A stretch of DNA of 64,000 nucleotides from Litchfieldia sinesaloumensis (GTDB taxonomy: Bacteria; Bacillota; Bacilli; Bacillales; Bacillaceae_L). Position 1 is the first letter of the stretch, and each line of letters begins with the position of its first letter. The notes beneath the pieces are model-generated. The model saw only the letters and a program-made list of their open reading frames with translations, made no database searches and had not been told where the DNA came from. The position numbers were made by a program, and so were the translations under genes. Positions 8,934-17,080 of the stretch are shown here, piece after piece. The stretch is from the NCBI RefSeq assembly GCF_900156865.1, contig NZ_LT732529.1, positions 3,136,057-3,200,056 of the forward strand. Reading direction: 5' to 3'.

Positions 8934-9890
8934 ATGACAAAAAATATCAAGAAAAAAATGAGTAAAACAAAAAAATGGCTTGTAAGTTTATTAAGTATTG
9001 TTGGTATTTTTATCCTAGGGATAGGAGGATATGCCTTTTATCTATATAATTCTGTCGAAAATGCTGTTACTTCAATGCACAAACCAATTGATAGACCCAA
9101 ATCAGAAAAACGAGCTGAGGATGTTGTATTTAAAGAGCAGGATCCCATTTCTATTTTATTAATGGGTGTTGACCAACGAAATGGTGACCGTGGCCGCTCA
9201 GATTCTTTAATTGTTCTAACTGTAAACCCAAATGAGAAGTCAACACAAATGGTAAGTATCCCCCGCGACACGAGAACAGAGATTATCGGAAGAGGCTTTG
9301 ATGATAAAATCAACCATGCATATGCATTCGGCGGACCCGAAATGACGATTAATACTGTTGAAAACTTTCTGGATATCCCGATTGACTACTATGTACAAGT
9401 AAACATGGAAAGCTTTAAGGATATTGTAGATACTGTCGGCGGTGTGAACGTCAGTAATTCATTTAACTTTACCTATGGTGGACATACTTTTAAGGAAGGT
9501 AGCATTTCATTAAATGGTGAACAAGCTTTAGCCTTTTCACGTATGAGATATGAAGACCCTCGTGGGGACTTTGGACGTCAGGAGCGTCAACGACAAATCA
9601 TTCAAGCAGTAATTCAAAAAGGAGCTTCACTATCGTCTATACCAAAAGCAGGAGATATTTTAGATATATTTGGAGAGAACATCCAAACAAACCTAACATT
9701 CGATGAAATGCTAGATATCCAGAAAAACTATAAAGCAGCAACAACTAAACTAGAGCAGAGCCAAATCTCCGGAAGTGGTACTAGAATTGATGGAATCTAC
9801 TATTTTATTGTCCCAGAAGAAGAGCGGATTGCGCTGTCTAACAAACTCAAACAGCACCTTCAAACTACCGAAAGCATTACAAAGAAGTAA
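8934..9890 (+). CDS. LytR-CpsA-Psr (LCP) family phosphotransferase
   Basis: A short cytoplasmic Lys-rich tail is followed by one membrane helix (about residues 14-34) and an extracellular LCP domain. Diagnostic segments are MGVDQRNGDRGRSDSL, SIPRDTRTEI and RMRYEDPRGDFGRQERQRQ, which hold the Arg and Asp residues that bind polyprenyl pyrophosphate. LCP enzymes transfer teichoic acids or capsular polymers from undecaprenyl phosphate to peptidoglycan. The ATG follows AAGGGAGAT at good spacing. A strong promoter upstream and a terminator downstream make it monocistronic. Which polymer it attaches is not shown. Confidence 0.93.
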   Translation: MTKNIKKKMSKTKKWLVSLLSIVGIFILGIGGYAFYLYNSVENAVTSMHKPIDRPKSEKRAEDVVFKEQDPISILLMGVDQRNGDRGRSDSLIVLTVNPNEKSTQMVSIPRDTRTEIIGRGFDDKINHAYAFGGPEMTINTVENFLDIPIDYYVQVNMESFKDIVDTVGGVNVSNSFNFTYGGHTFKEGSISLNGEQALAFSRMRYEDPRGDFGRQERQRQIIQAVIQKGASLSSIPKAGDILDIFGENIQTNLTFDEMLDIQKNYKAATTKLEQSQISGSGTRIDGIYYFIVPEEERIALSNKLKQHLQTTESITKK

Positions 9891-9925
9891 GAGGGTGGTC
9901 ACACCTTTGTTACCCCACCTATTTG

Positions 9926-9956
9926 AAAACCAATAAGCAATGCTTATTGGTTTTTT
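9926..9956 (+). terminator. Terminator after the LCP gene
   Basis: ACCAATAAGCA and TGCTTATTGGT form a perfect 11-bp stem closed by a single A and followed by six T. Confidence 0.92.
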
Positions 9957-10059
9957 ACACATGTAATCAAACTACAAATTAACAATAAACGGTAATTTTA
10001 TAGGCTTATTTACCTATTAACTTTCAAACTAGTTCAGACGATAATAGTAATGTTGTGCT

Positions 10060-10158
10060 ATTTTCGTTCGATAATAGCAATTTCACTGAAAAGTGGAGTG
10101 CGCAAAACTAAAGGGGCTAACGTCCTATTGACCATGCCAGCCAGTTACCGAATACGAG
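10060..10158 (+). promoter_or_regulatory. c-di-GMP-I (GEMM) riboswitch
   Basis: The stretch holds the recognisable parts of a GEMM-I aptamer in order: ATAGCAA, a short stem CAC-tGAAAa-GTG capped by a GAAA tetraloop (10084-10096), the core GTGCGCAAAACT (10098-10109), GGGGCTAA starting the second stem (10113-10120), then CATGCCAGCC (10133-10142) and the closing TTACCGAA (10145-10152). The tetraloop and the CTAA/ATG receptor are arranged as known for this class. It ends about 15 bases before the ribosome binding site of the 43-residue gene, so translational control is plausible. The call is from memory of the consensus, not a covariance search. Confidence 0.85.
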
Positions 10159-10172
10159 GGGGAAAAAGATTA

Positions 10173-10304
10173 ATGAGTACATGGGTTACACCAGAAGAGA
10201 TGGAAAGAAAAAGAAAGAGAAACAAAATCATCTTATATGTTTCATTTCCAATTCTCGCAATCTTAATTAGTGCATTATTTACATTACTAGCAAATAGCAT
10301 ATAA
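10173..10304 (+). CDS. 43-residue single-helix membrane protein under the riboswitch
   Basis: The ATG at 10173 is preceded by GAGGGGG at 12 bases. The product has a charged head (TPEEMERKRKRNK) and one membrane helix (IILYVSFPILAILISALF), ending NSI. A longer in-frame reading from 10050 would run through the riboswitch and is not credible. A terminator follows directly, so this is the only gene of the transcript. By position it answers to cyclic di-GMP, the second messenger for motility and biofilm choices. The family and function are unknown to me. Confidence 0.75.
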   Translation: MSTWVTPEEMERKRKRNKIILYVSFPILAILISALFTLLANSI

Positions 10305-10310
10305 TAGTAG

Positions 10311-10347
10311 AAAGGATCCATTGAGAGATTGTCTTAATGGATCCTTT
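10311..10347 (+). terminator. Terminator after the 43-residue gene
   Basis: AAAGGATCCATT and AATGGATCCTTTT form a 12-bp stem around a 13-base loop. Confidence 0.9.
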
Positions 10348-10532
10348 TCGGTCTGAGGTAGATTCCACTTCCTTTTCTTAAATTACAGATGTAAGAAACC
10401 CTTTTCCTAAATCTCCTAAATGAATCCCAAAAGAAACTCACCAACCGACAAATTTCGCGCAACTCCTTCGTATATATTTATAATAGGTATAATACTACCC
10501 TTTTCACTTCAAAAAAATTTGGAGGTTTAATA

Positions 10533-13184
10533 ATGACATCCGATCATGAACTACTAACTAAAACATATTATCAAACGTTTATTTCTGAAAATGACAAGCG
10601 ACATCCGGTTGAGATTCTTGGTGAAGCGTACATGGTTGAGCAGGAGAAAGAAATATATGACCTTTCTTATATTCGCTTTGCACAAGGTGAACTTTACTTT
10701 CATTATAAGGATTATGAGGCCGCAATCTATAAATGGGAAAGCATTAACAACGAACTTGAGCCGTGGGCGAAGAAGAATATTGCTGATGCCTACCACGAAC
10801 TTGGATTACTCTCTAATGCAGAGGATGTGTATGGATCGATCATTTCGAAAAATACAATCCTAACGAGTGAGGTTTCGTTGAGTCTTTTCTCCCTGTACCT
10901 TGAGGACAACAAGCTTGATGCAGCATATCGGGTATTGCAGGAAGCAATTGAAACAAATCCCGATTATCCTGAGTTAACTATGATTGCAAAACGTTTTTAC
11001 GAGGAGCAGCAAGATTGGAAAAATGCTATGGAGCTCGCAATCAATGAAGCTACGAGAACCGAGGATTTAGTCTGGTTTGATGCCTTAATTGATTATTGTG
11101 GAGCTGGCCATAGTGGGTCATTTACACCTGAAACATTCGTTTCTCTTCTACGTAAGCTCTATGAACTTGATGAGCCTAGATTTAAACAGCTGTTAATGGC
11201 CATTTGGAATAGCTACCAGAATACAGATCAGTATTTAAGTTGGTTGGATTCAGTCATTCAAACCATGAAAGGGTTAGAAATTAACCCGTATGAATCTTGG
11301 TATAAGATTTCTGAGTTATTTGAGGAAGCGTATCTTGAATTAACGACGGGAGATTATTTACTTCGAGATATTGGCCAATTGATGCCAAAACTTCTCATTA
11401 ATTGGTTGAACACAACAACTGCAACAAACGGATTGGCTGCAGCTGCTGCTATTATTGCGTGGGATGATATTTTTCCTTCAGCCATAAAAACAGTGATTGT
11501 CAAAGAGGCCGAAATTGTCTTAGAAAATGCTCATCGTAGGGACTTATCCTTGGATGAATGCTACCACTTTATGAAAACAATCATTGACTGGGCACGAAAG
11601 AATAATATTGAAACGAGCAACCGATTAGTTTGGGGCTTTGATCAGCTTTTTGATAGAGAGACCACAAACTTACTCGTCCTTGGAAAAGGCAAAGAATCTT
11701 TCATAAATTCAATTGTAGAAGAAGACGTTCTATCTCCATCCCTATTTCATTTTGCAAGTATTCAATACGGAGCTAAGAAAGAACTGACCGAGGTATCTGA
11801 TACTGGGGACCGTCCTATTGCTTCAATTAAGGACAGCTCTGACCCAGATTCCATCATCGAAGTGTCACTACCTTCTTTACGTTTACAAACATTTCGACTA
11901 AGATTCAACACGACTGGACTGAATGAGTATTTTATGGAAAAGCGAAAAACGTTTGGCTTTTTGCCAGTGGTTGACGGGGTTTTGTTTGTGAGTGAGGCCG
12001 AAAAACTATCGGAGCTGGATTTTGATTATCTTGCACAAATCAAGCAGAGCGCAAAGGATACGCCGGTCCACTTTGTCCTACGGAATTCATTTGATTCTGA
12101 ACAAGTGAAGGAATACTTCCCAGACGCGGTTATCCATTCTAGTACTAACGTCAATGTCTTAAGAGATATTAAAGTAAGCTTTAGTACAAACAATCGTGTC
12201 GGCAAAATTCTGTTCTTATTAAGAAAGGTGATCTCTAGCCTGTTGAAGAAGAGAGCAGATGCAGAAAGTAAACTGATTGAATTGATTGAGCATAATGAGG
12301 AGTACAATACAAGGTTAGCTGGATTTTTAAATAGCCTTCATGATAAAGAAACAGACAAGAGCAAGGAGATTATTACTTCATTTTCAAATGTAATCGATGG
12401 GGTTAAACGTGACCTATCTGAGAGGATTCCGAAAATCCTCGCAAGTTGCTCGAAGTATGTCAAGGATGATAGCAATCTAAACCAGCTTCATATCGAATTG
12501 AATGAAAAAATGAACGAAGAGCTTCGTGAATTATTTGAGGTAGAGATTGTGCCGGATCTCTCCACTAAATTACAGGAGTGGATTGAGGATTCAAACTCAA
12601 CATTAACCGCCACACAAGACTATTTAGATGATATGACGCAGTCATTGACGGAGGTATACTCTGAAAAGGAACTCAAGTTACACTGTGATTTCAAGGTAGT
12701 TGAGGACTGGCGTCGTGATATTAGTCGGATGACCTATCAGCTCCAAATCGAGAAAGAAAACATTATGCTTCGCCACAACCCAGCACAAGTGTTATTGAAG
12801 GGCGCAGGCAAAGTATTGGGCTTACTTCCGCAAAAGCAGCAAACAATCATGCTAAATCAGTATAAAAGATATGTGGAAAATACGAACTATACGGATGTGG
12901 TTGACTCGATTCAACAGAAATTCTGGCAGCAATTCGACTTCTTCAAGAGATCACTGCCACAGGATGTCGGTTTATTCTACAAAGACCCATTAGTAGAACT
13001 TGCACGAGCCATTGACGAAACAAACAATGACGTAGAACAAGACAAAGAAACATTGGCAAAAATGAAATCAAACCCAGAAGTGTATTACGATCCATTGAAG
13101 CTTTTTGAAACAAGGCTTGTACAATACGAACAAATAATGGGACGTAACAAATCACGGAAAGATTCAACCATGCCAGTTCAATAA
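10533..13184 (+). CDS. TPR protein with a degenerate dynamin-like GTPase domain
   Basis: The 883-residue cytoplasmic protein starts after GGAGGTTTAATA. Residues 1-190 look like tetratricopeptide helices (SYIRFAQGELYFHYKDYEAA, LGLLSNAEDVY). A helical stretch follows to about 380. Residues 380-560 resemble a dynamin-family G domain in which every signature is worn: LVLGKGKESFINSI where a P-loop should be, FNTTGLN in place of D-T-P-G, and LRNSFD for N-K-x-D. The last 320 residues are helical like a dynamin stalk and include FWQQFDFFKRSLPQDVG. It is single, with its own terminator. A scaffold role at membranes is inference; GTPase activity is unlikely. Confidence 0.7.
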   Translation: MTSDHELLTKTYYQTFISENDKRHPVEILGEAYMVEQEKEIYDLSYIRFAQGELYFHYKDYEAAIYKWESINNELEPWAKKNIADAYHELGLLSNAEDVYGSIISKNTILTSEVSLSLFSLYLEDNKLDAAYRVLQEAIETNPDYPELTMIAKRFYEEQQDWKNAMELAINEATRTEDLVWFDALIDYCGAGHSGSFTPETFVSLLRKLYELDEPRFKQLLMAIWNSYQNTDQYLSWLDSVIQTMKGLEINPYESWYKISELFEEAYLELTTGDYLLRDIGQLMPKLLINWLNTTTATNGLAAAAAIIAWDDIFPSAIKTVIVKEAEIVLENAHRRDLSLDECYHFMKTIIDWARKNNIETSNRLVWGFDQLFDRETTNLLVLGKGKESFINSIVEEDVLSPSLFHFASIQYGAKKELTEVSDTGDRPIASIKDSSDPDSIIEVSLPSLRLQTFRLRFNTTGLNEYFMEKRKTFGFLPVVDGVLFVSEAEKLSELDFDYLAQIKQSAKDTPVHFVLRNSFDSEQVKEYFPDAVIHSSTNVNVLRDIKVSFSTNNRVGKILFLLRKVISSLLKKRADAESKLIELIEHNEEYNTRLAGFLNSLHDKETDKSKEIITSFSNVIDGVKRDLSERIPKILASCSKYVKDDSNLNQLHIELNEKMNEELRELFEVEIVPDLSTKLQEWIEDSNSTLTATQDYLDDMTQSLTEVYSEKELKLHCDFKVVEDWRRDISRMTYQLQIEKENIMLRHNPAQVLLKGAGKVLGLLPQKQQTIMLNQYKRYVENTNYTDVVDSIQQKFWQQFDFFKRSLPQDVGLFYKDPLVELARAIDETNNDVEQDKETLAKMKSNPEVYYDPLKLFETRLVQYEQIMGRNKSRKDSTMPVQ

Positions 13185-13193
13185 ACAAATTTT

Positions 13194-13233
13194 GCCCAAC
13201 GAGGGATTCCGCCTTCGTTGGGCCTTTGTTTTC
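13194..13233 (+). terminator. Terminator after the TPR/pseudo-dynamin gene
   Basis: GCCCAACGA and TCGTTGGGC form a 9-bp stem with a 12-base loop, followed by CTTTGTTTT. Confidence 0.88.
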
Positions 13234-13269
13234 TTAATACCATTTAAACCTTTCAGATATTCATGTCCT

Positions 13270-13413
13270 TTACTCAAGTAATTTCCAGAATACACCTGAA
13301 CCCAAGTCATATGGGAAAATAAACGACCCGATTACATACGCAATCATAAACCCAATAACTGCTGCAATTAGATTATTTCCAATTCTTTCCACATGTTTCT
13401 TTTTCATTGCCAT
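13270..13413 (-). CDS. 47-residue hydrophobic membrane protein
   Basis: An ATG at 13413 is preceded by GGAGGT with six bases between, an excellent site. The product begins MAMKKKHVERIGNN, continues with one long helix (LIAAVIGFMIAYVIGSFIF) and ends in a short aromatic tail. Positive residues before the helix suggest an inside N-terminus. It converges on the TPR gene and is downstream of no operon. Similar tiny proteins are common in Bacillaceae but I cannot name a family. Confidence 0.65.
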   Translation of the reverse strand: MAMKKKHVERIGNNLIAAVIGFMIAYVIGSFIFPYDLGSGVFWKLLE

Positions 13414-13490
13414 TACCTACCTCCATTGATTAATGAGGTTACCTCTAGTTAGATTGGAACGATGTTTCTAAATTTATTCCGTATGAAGGC

Positions 13491-13518
13491 AAAAAAAGAG
13501 AGAAGCCGTAGCCTCCCC
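13491..13518 (-). terminator. Terminator after the VWA lipoprotein gene
   Basis: On the minus strand GAGGC, a TACG tetraloop and GCTTC are followed by TCTC and seven T, about 50 bases past the stop. Confidence 0.7.
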
Positions 13519-13569
13519 ACCTTTCCAAATGCTGGTACTACATAACCACTATGCAGTTCACAACACTCC

Positions 13570-14961
13570 TTAATTCCCATTCTTCTTATCAATCGTTTCC
13601 CTTATCTTCTTGTTTCCTTCGTCAATATACTCGCGTCGTTCACGGTTACCATTGTCAATGGCTTCTCGTCGCAATTGGTTTCCTATATCAATGGCATAGC
13701 GTCTCTTCGCATTTCCATAATCGATAATTTCAGAAGAAAGCTTTCTCACAGGATGGTCGTAGTCATCAAAGCGTTCCTTTAGATAGGCCTGCGCAGCTTT
13801 CATACGTTCCTTTTCACGGAAGCTTTTTTCTTTCATGCTTTCTTTTGTTTCAAAGGCAATTTTCTTTTTCTCTTCCTTTATTTCAAAAGCTTGATTTTTC
13901 CCTGCCTCTTTCCACTCAAACCACTTCTTTTGAAGTTCTTGATATTGTGCTCTCATGTACTTCTTCAGGTCTTGTTCAGAGTTAACGTATGTGAATTCAC
14001 CATTACCAGCACTCGCTACTTCTTTCAGCAACTTTTGACCCTCATTGTCCACATCAAAACCAATGATATTGACAACTGTTTGGATATCCGATGTCACGAG
14101 ATTTTTCGCTTCTTTAACTGGGTCACCATCACATGTTTCAATTCCGTCACTGACAACATACACAACTACATCATCTGTTCCTTCAGGAATATCTCCCTGT
14201 ACCATTTGTAAAGCAAGCGCGATTGGCGTCCATCCAACCGGCTTCACCTGTGATAAAGCACTTTCGAACCCACTGGCTTCAAAGCTGTTATTGTATAAAA
14301 CCTCCGTACTTTCACATGACAAGCCTTTATCCGAGTTGCTATTCGACCCCTTATGTCCATACACGCGCAATGAAATCGTTGCATTCTCTGGGACTTGTTC
14401 CGCGAATTCTAACACGGCTTCTTTCGCAGCTTCCATCCTTGTTTTTCCACCGACCTTAGCCGCCATACTCCCGCTAGCGTCGACTAAAATCGCATAATGA
14501 GCAGTCTTTAACGTTGGAGCATTTACCGTTTCATCTGGACGATCAATATCCACTTCAATCGTGGAATCAAAAGTAAGAAACGTCTCTAATTCCTCGTGAT
14601 AGTCCTCAGTTAATAAATACTTCACTTCTTCCATGTACTGCTCCTGGGTTAGGTCACCCGGCAATTGATCGAGTGCTTCCTGAACCTTTGCTTCATCATA
14701 GTTATCACCACTAAAAATTCCAGGATGACGTAGCATCTCTTGTTCAAGCTCAGTTAACTCAAAGTCCACTCCATCAAGTTCATAATAGGACACTTCTCTA
14801 GGAGTATAGGATTCCTTTGTCTCTTCATTCTGAGTCTCTTCCTGCTTTGTCTCCTCGGACTTTGGTTCCTCCGGTTCAGCTTGTGCAGGCTTACTATCAT
14901 CATTTGAACATGCCGTTAATAGCAAAGTTAACAAACCAACGCTTATTAAAAACTTCTTCAA
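13570..14961 (-). CDS. VWA-domain lipoprotein with C-terminal 11-residue repeats
   Basis: The likely start is a TTG at 14961 (LKKFLISV) preceded by GGGGAG; an ATG 27 bases upstream is less well placed. The signal peptide ends in lipobox LTAC. After an acidic Glu-rich linker comes a von Willebrand A domain (about 155-345) with an intact metal site: DASGS, a Thr in VGWTPIA and SDGIETC. Then two sets of 11-residue repeats follow: AFEIKEEKKKI-type units and four to five IDxGNxxRRE-type units ending at the C-terminus. B. subtilis YwmC/YwmD share the VWA part but are about half this length. It is probably a cell-surface metal-dependent adhesion or assembly protein; partners are unknown. Confidence 0.82.
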   Translation of the reverse strand: MKKFLISVGLLTLLLTACSNDDSKPAQAEPEEPKSEETKQEETQNEETKESYTPREVSYYELDGVDFELTELEQEMLRHPGIFSGDNYDEAKVQEALDQLPGDLTQEQYMEEVKYLLTEDYHEELETFLTFDSTIEVDIDRPDETVNAPTLKTAHYAILVDASGSMAAKVGGKTRMEAAKEAVLEFAEQVPENATISLRVYGHKGSNSNSDKGLSCESTEVLYNNSFEASGFESALSQVKPVGWTPIALALQMVQGDIPEGTDDVVVYVVSDGIETCDGDPVKEAKNLVTSDIQTVVNIIGFDVDNEGQKLLKEVASAGNGEFTYVNSEQDLKKYMRAQYQELQKKWFEWKEAGKNQAFEIKEEKKKIAFETKESMKEKSFREKERMKAAQAYLKERFDDYDHPVRKLSSEIIDYGNAKRRYAIDIGNQLRREAIDNGNRERREYIDEGNKKIRETIDKKNGN

Positions 14962-15224
14962 GGTATTTCTCCCCTCCACCTCATTCAAAAGTCACACCAT
15001 ATACATCTTACTTTATCTCAATACAAATTTTTCCTATTTTATAAAAAATAAGAAAATAGTTCTGTGAATAAATAACCACTAAGGAAGAAATATATAGTTC
15101 TTTTGTTTTAGGTAGAGGGGATTAAATAAATTCAAAAAAGGCTAGCCCTACTAAAAAAGGAACGAAATTTGATGCCCCTTTTTCCCAACAACCTTCTATA
15201 ACACAAGTAAAAGGGGGTTCAGTT

Positions 15225-15599
15225 ATGTTACGGATAACGATAGATACATCATCCAATATTCAGGGATATTCGCAGTTTTACGATTTTGAGGAGTTTAGGC
15301 TCAATATAGAGGTTTGGTTCATCGATCATCAAAAGGAGTTTACTCAGGGAGAACTATACGGTTTGAATCAATTAATTCAATTGTCTTCAGATATCCCTGG
15401 GATTTGTCACGTAGCCATAAAATCTGTTGTCTGTTGTCAAGACGAGGGCTTAAGTGAACATATCATATCCCGCTCCACATTTAAAAGGATGATCTGGAAG
15501 TGTATTGAGATTGGAATGCTTAGAGTCTATGAAACTGTAAATAAACAAGGTGCACAGTGTGGCAACCTCTACGTTTTTAACCGGTATCCTGATTTCTAG
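15225..15599 (+). CDS. Conserved Bacillus protein with a winged-helix-like C-terminus
   Basis: The 124-residue protein starts after AAGGGGG. Its C-terminal half (ISRSTFKRMIWKCIEIGML followed by VYETVNKQGAQCGNLYVFNRYP) has the form of a winged-helix recognition helix and wing, as in a family of small Bacillus proteins often found as several copies near mobile or phage-derived DNA. The N-terminal part (LRITIDTSSNIQGY) is the family signature I remember. It lies about 100 bases before a lysin gene on the same strand, so a prophage remnant is possible. A role in DNA binding is inferred. Confidence 0.6.
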   Translation: MLRITIDTSSNIQGYSQFYDFEEFRLNIEVWFIDHQKEFTQGELYGLNQLIQLSSDIPGICHVAIKSVVCCQDEGLSEHIISRSTFKRMIWKCIEIGMLRVYETVNKQGAQCGNLYVFNRYPDF

Positions 15600-15697
15600 T
15601 ATGTCGGTGGGAAAGTAGACAAGGTACCTCTTTCCACAGCAGTAAAAACGGTATGCAACTAGCGCACATCTATTAAGAGAAAAAGGAGTGGTAATTT

Positions 15698-16564
15698 ATG
15701 AGTTGGATTCAAGATGCAGGGCATGGTGGGAGTGATCCGGGTGCTGTAGCGGAGGGTAATATTGAAAAGGTCTATACGTTAGAGGCTGCGCTCTATGTTG
15801 ATAAACGCTTGTCTGAACTTGGGATTGATAGTGTGTTAACACGGACAAGTGATGCTACATTGAATCCTACCCAAAGGACCTCAAAGGTGAAGGGATATAG
15901 AAAATGTATCTCACATCATTTTAATGCTGGTGGAGGAAGTGGAGTTGAAGCAATTCATTCTATCTATTCTGACGGCTCGTTTGAAAAGCTGCTTATTGAA
16001 GAGTTTCAGAAAGCAGGATATCCAGTTCGACCTCGCCCAGTATATACCCGTAAGAATTCAGCTGGTAAGGATTATTACTATATGCATAGACTAACAGGAA
16101 ATTGCCGTACAACTATAATTGAATATGAATTCGTGGACGGCCCACAGTTTGAAAAAATTAAAGATAAATCATATCGAGACGGAATGTACGAATGTGTAGT
16201 GCGAGCTATATGTTGTGAAGAAGGAATGAGTTATAAAGCGCCTAATTCTGAGCAAAAGCAAGCAACAAAAAGTACTATCCCACCAAAAGAAAACCTTGTA
16301 ATTGACGGCTTTCTCGGTTCGAAAACAATCAGCGCTCTACAGAGATACTTCGGTACACCTGTAGATGGCGCAATTAGTAAACCATCGCTAGTCATAATAG
16401 CCTTACAAAAGTGGCTGGGAGTTACACAAGATGGGTTCTTGGGTCCAATCACAATTACTGCTTTGCAAAAAAGACTAGGTACACCTGTTGATGGGTATAT
16501 TAGCAAACCATCGCTACTTATAAAAGAACTACAAAAAAGACTGAATAGAGGGGATTTAGGATAA
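15698..16564 (+). CDS. N-acetylmuramoyl-L-alanine amidase (Amidase_3) with two C-terminal binding repeats
   Basis: The catalytic domain starts at once (DAGHGGSDPGAV), with no signal peptide, and includes the zinc ligands His (GHGG), a Glu at about 25, His (SHHFNAGG) and the catalytic Glu (TTIIEYEFVD). The domain ends near residue 175. Two peptidoglycan-binding-like repeats then follow, each starting DGFLG and ending in TPVDG-x-ISKPSL. The lack of a signal peptide fits a mother-cell lysin of the CwlC kind or a phage endolysin released through a holin. No holin gene is seen beside it. It cleaves the bond between muramic acid and the stem peptide. Confidence 0.9.
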   Translation: MSWIQDAGHGGSDPGAVAEGNIEKVYTLEAALYVDKRLSELGIDSVLTRTSDATLNPTQRTSKVKGYRKCISHHFNAGGGSGVEAIHSIYSDGSFEKLLIEEFQKAGYPVRPRPVYTRKNSAGKDYYYMHRLTGNCRTTIIEYEFVDGPQFEKIKDKSYRDGMYECVVRAICCEEGMSYKAPNSEQKQATKSTIPPKENLVIDGFLGSKTISALQRYFGTPVDGAISKPSLVIIALQKWLGVTQDGFLGPITITALQKRLGTPVDGYISKPSLLIKELQKRLNRGDLG

Positions 16565-16621
16565 AAGATTAGTTTACACATCCCATTAGCATATTTTCTA
16601 TTCTAATATACTAAAATACCA

Positions 16622-16776
16622 CTATAACAGCTTGACCTTTCAGTCCACTTTCTTTACCTATTATAATTCAAACAAACGATTGATTAAATTATCATTTCAT
16701 CTACATGACCGATCTAGTCCATTAAACAAACGATTGATTGAAACTAAGGAATTCACAATTCGAGCGATCAGTACAG
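16622..16776. repeat. Dual-palindrome intergenic repeat, copy A
   Basis: First of three copies of a roughly 155-bp element: the mark CTATAACAG at 16622, box 1 (AAACAAACGATTGATT) at 16670, box 2 (AAACAAACGATTGATTGAAA) at 16724 and a GTACAG mark at 16771. Offsets of 54 and 47 bases are identical in the other copies (27355 and 44632). The boxes approach the palindrome TTCAAACAAACG/CGTTTGTTTGAA. Nothing else is recognised between 16565 and 16941. Confidence 0.8.
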
Positions 16777-16941
16777 ATTTCATGAAATCAAATTTTTGGT
16801 ATTCTACTAAAATATACTACTATTCTTTTATTACCTTAATTTAATAGCTTTGTCACACTACTTAATTGTCCTGTAATAGCAGGATAATATTAAACCATTA
16901 TGATTAAAGATATAAATTAATCATCTTAGGAGTTAAACACC

Positions 16942-17037
16942 ATGAAAAAACTAAAATCGATTATTTGTTTATTTCGTAGGTACCATAAATTCGATTATTA
17001 CAGTGGGACATGTATTAATTGTGGTAAGAAAAGATAA
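16942..17037 (+). CDS. 31-residue protein with a Cys-x2-Cys knuckle
   Basis: An ATG at 16942 follows AGGAG with ten bases between. The product is Lys/Arg-rich (MKKLKSIICLFRRYHK) and ends YSGTCINCGKKR, a single zinc-knuckle-like half site. A stem of seven base pairs follows 11 bases after the stop. It lies about 200 bases downstream of repeat copy A. It could be a real microprotein or chance; the ribosome site and terminator favour a gene. Confidence 0.45.
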   Translation: MKKLKSIICLFRRYHKFDYYSGTCINCGKKR

Positions 17038-17048
17038 CGTTCGTGTTT

Positions 17049-17080
17049 AGGTGGGAATGGTTGTTATTACATCCCCACCT
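17049..17080 (+). terminator. Hairpin after the 31-residue gene
   Basis: AGGTGGG at 17049 pairs with CCCACCT ending at 17080, followed by ATCTTT. It overlaps the stop codon of the opposite VOC gene, so it may serve both strands. Confidence 0.5.

Noticed and set aside
10050-10172. Longer reading of the 43-residue protein
   Set aside because: It would translate through the riboswitch aptamer, and no ribosome site precedes it.
14045-14497. 150-codon plus-strand frame opposite the VWA gene
   Set aside because: It is a shadow of the VWA domain codons with no start signal of its own.
16632-16844. 70-codon frame across repeat copy A
   Set aside because: It spans both palindromic boxes, has no ribosome site, and the composition is not protein-like.
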